Shown piece by piece: positions 13,139 through 13,986 of a DNA stretch of 13,986 nt. The stretch is from NCBI GenBank assembly GCA_900321265.1, contig ONVJ01000219.1, positions 1 to 13,986 on the forward strand, written 5' to 3'. Source of the DNA: an uncultured Eubacteriales bacterium. GTDB lineage: Bacteria; Bacillota; Clostridia; Oscillospirales; CAG-272. Under the pieces are notes generated by a model. The model saw only the letters and a program-made list of their open reading frames with translations, did no database searches and was not told the DNA's origin. The first letter of the stretch is position 1. Each line of letters begins with the position of its first letter. The position numbers and the translations under genes are program-made.

Positions 13139-13986
13139 ATGAACACCGATAAAACAGAAAATGATAAATCCGGAATACGGCAAGGTCTTTCCGGTTTGAT
13201 GGCAGAATACGGGATCAGAGCCGCAGGAATCCCCCTGAGCAGCTGCCGGGTCATAAAAGAATACAAGCTGCGGCGGCTGCCTTTCGAGCCGGTTTCGGTA
13301 TATATGGGAACGATCCCCTATTATACCCGGTTCTGCGATGAAGAAAGGACTGTCTCTGCCTACGCGGTTGGAAGAGACTACCATCTCTTCATCGAAGAGA
13401 CCGGCAGAAAGATCCTGGAGAAAGCGGAGAGTATCTTTCCGGGTGAAAGCTTTGCCGTCTTCGGGGACTCATCCCCGATCGACGAACGCGACGCCGCGGC
13501 CCGCGCCGGTCTCGGGGTAATCGGAGAAAACGGAATGCTGATCACGAAGGAATACTCGTCTTATGTTTTTCTCTTCGAGATACTGACTACGCTCCCCCCC
13601 GACACGATCCCGCGAGAGCCCGAAAGATGCCCCGGCTGCGGAAAATGCAGGGAGGCATGCCCTTATTCCTTCTCGGGGGAATGCCTCTCGGCGGTCACCC
13701 AGAAGAAAGGCGATCTTACCGATGGCGAGGAGGCCCTCATCCGCAAGCACCGGACGGTCTGGGGGTGCGACATCTGCCAGGAGGTCTGCCCTTATACCGA
13801 AGCGGCGAGAGCCGCAGGCACGCTTTATTCGCCGATAGATTTCTTTTATGAAAGACCTCTTCCCCGCCCCGACCCGGGAACTCTCGCCGACGACGCCGAC
13901 TTCAGGACAAGGGCATATTCCTGGAGGCCTAAGTCGGTGATCCAAAGAAACATGAAGATCCTCGGGATCTCTGCGCCCGACACCGA
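13139..13986 (+). CDS. QueG-like (epoxyqueuosine reductase-related) double 4Fe-4S protein, 3' end cut by window
   Basis: The open frame runs from ATG 13139 to the window edge (282 codons, no stop seen). QueG reduces epoxyqueuosine to queuosine in tRNA using cobalamin and two 4Fe-4S clusters. The signature DSSPIDERDAAARAGLGVIG (from D110) matches the QueG active-site region, D110 corresponding to its conserved aspartate. Ferredoxin motifs follow: C164, C167, C170, C174-P and C182, with C210, C213, C217-P. The tail RAYSWRPKSVIQRNMKILG resembles the normal QueG end, so the full protein is probably only about 290 residues, shorter than E. coli QueG (about 379) and without HEAT repeats. An in-frame stop lies three codons upstream and AGGAAGTG serves as ribosome site. 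It could be a related reductase rather than true QueG. Confidence 0.85.
   Translation, partial: MNTDKTENDKSGIRQGLSGLMAEYGIRAAGIPLSSCRVIKEYKLRRLPFEPVSVYMGTIPYYTRFCDEERTVSAYAVGRDYHLFIEETGRKILEKAESIFPGESFAVFGDSSPIDERDAAARAGLGVIGENGMLITKEYSSYVFLFEILTTLPPDTIPREPERCPGCGKCREACPYSFSGECLSAVTQKKGDLTDGEEALIRKHRTVWGCDICQEVCPYTEAARAAGTLYSPIDFFYERPLPRPDPGTLADDADFRTRAYSWRPKSVIQRNMKILGISAPDT

Overview
The window looks like chromosome from a Gram-positive, low-temperature-gut-type Firmicute, most likely an uncultured member of the class Clostridia (Oscillospirales or a neighbouring order). This is inferred from several things together: a class B sortase with an N-terminal membrane anchor, a single-membrane secretion and stress gene set, strong AAGGAGG-type ribosome binding sites, AT-rich sigma-A-type promoters standing out against GC-rich coding DNA, and a GTGTTAAAAAAGT-type intergenic hairpin. 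No rRNA, tRNA, CRISPR array, complete insertion sequence or phage gene was seen.

Layout. At 1-105 two abutting perfect inverted repeats lie beyond the 3' end of a large FAD-dependent oxidoreductase gene (106-1956, minus). Its promoter (1987-2015) diverges from that of mscL (2289-2816, plus), a mechanosensitive channel with an unusually long Ala/Glu/Lys cytoplasmic tail. A strong bidirectional hairpin terminator (2853-2902) separates mscL from a convergent minus-strand cluster. Reading in transcription order, that cluster is a triosephosphate-isomerase-like barrel (5505-4789), a YjbQ-family protein (4769-4275), a KdsD/GutQ-like SIS-domain sugar-phosphate isomerase (4261-3638) and a second, longer YjbQ-family protein (3589-2921). 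It looks like an uncharacterised sugar-phosphate pathway and is the most novel part of the window.

Upstream of it is a cell-surface operon, also on the minus strand: class B sortase (8946-7897), dolichyl-phosphate-glucosyltransferase-like GT2 enzyme (7880-7146) and a secreted ricin-like/Ig-like/C39-like peptidase (7156-5588). Its promoter overlaps the stop codon of the preceding histidine kinase gene, and its leader holds nested inverted repeats. Further upstream is an envelope-stress unit: membrane-anchored HtrA-type protease (12755-11370), OmpR-type response regulator (11303-10608) and histidine kinase (10611-9061). The last gene, on the plus strand behind a strong promoter (12985-13013), encodes a QueG-like double 4Fe-4S protein and runs off the window end.

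How they may work together (inference): the two-component system probably senses envelope or secretion stress and may control HtrA, and perhaps the downstream surface operon. The TIM/YjbQ/SIS cluster is cytoplasmic and metabolic. MscL, the oxidoreductase and the QueG-like protein each look like independent transcription units.
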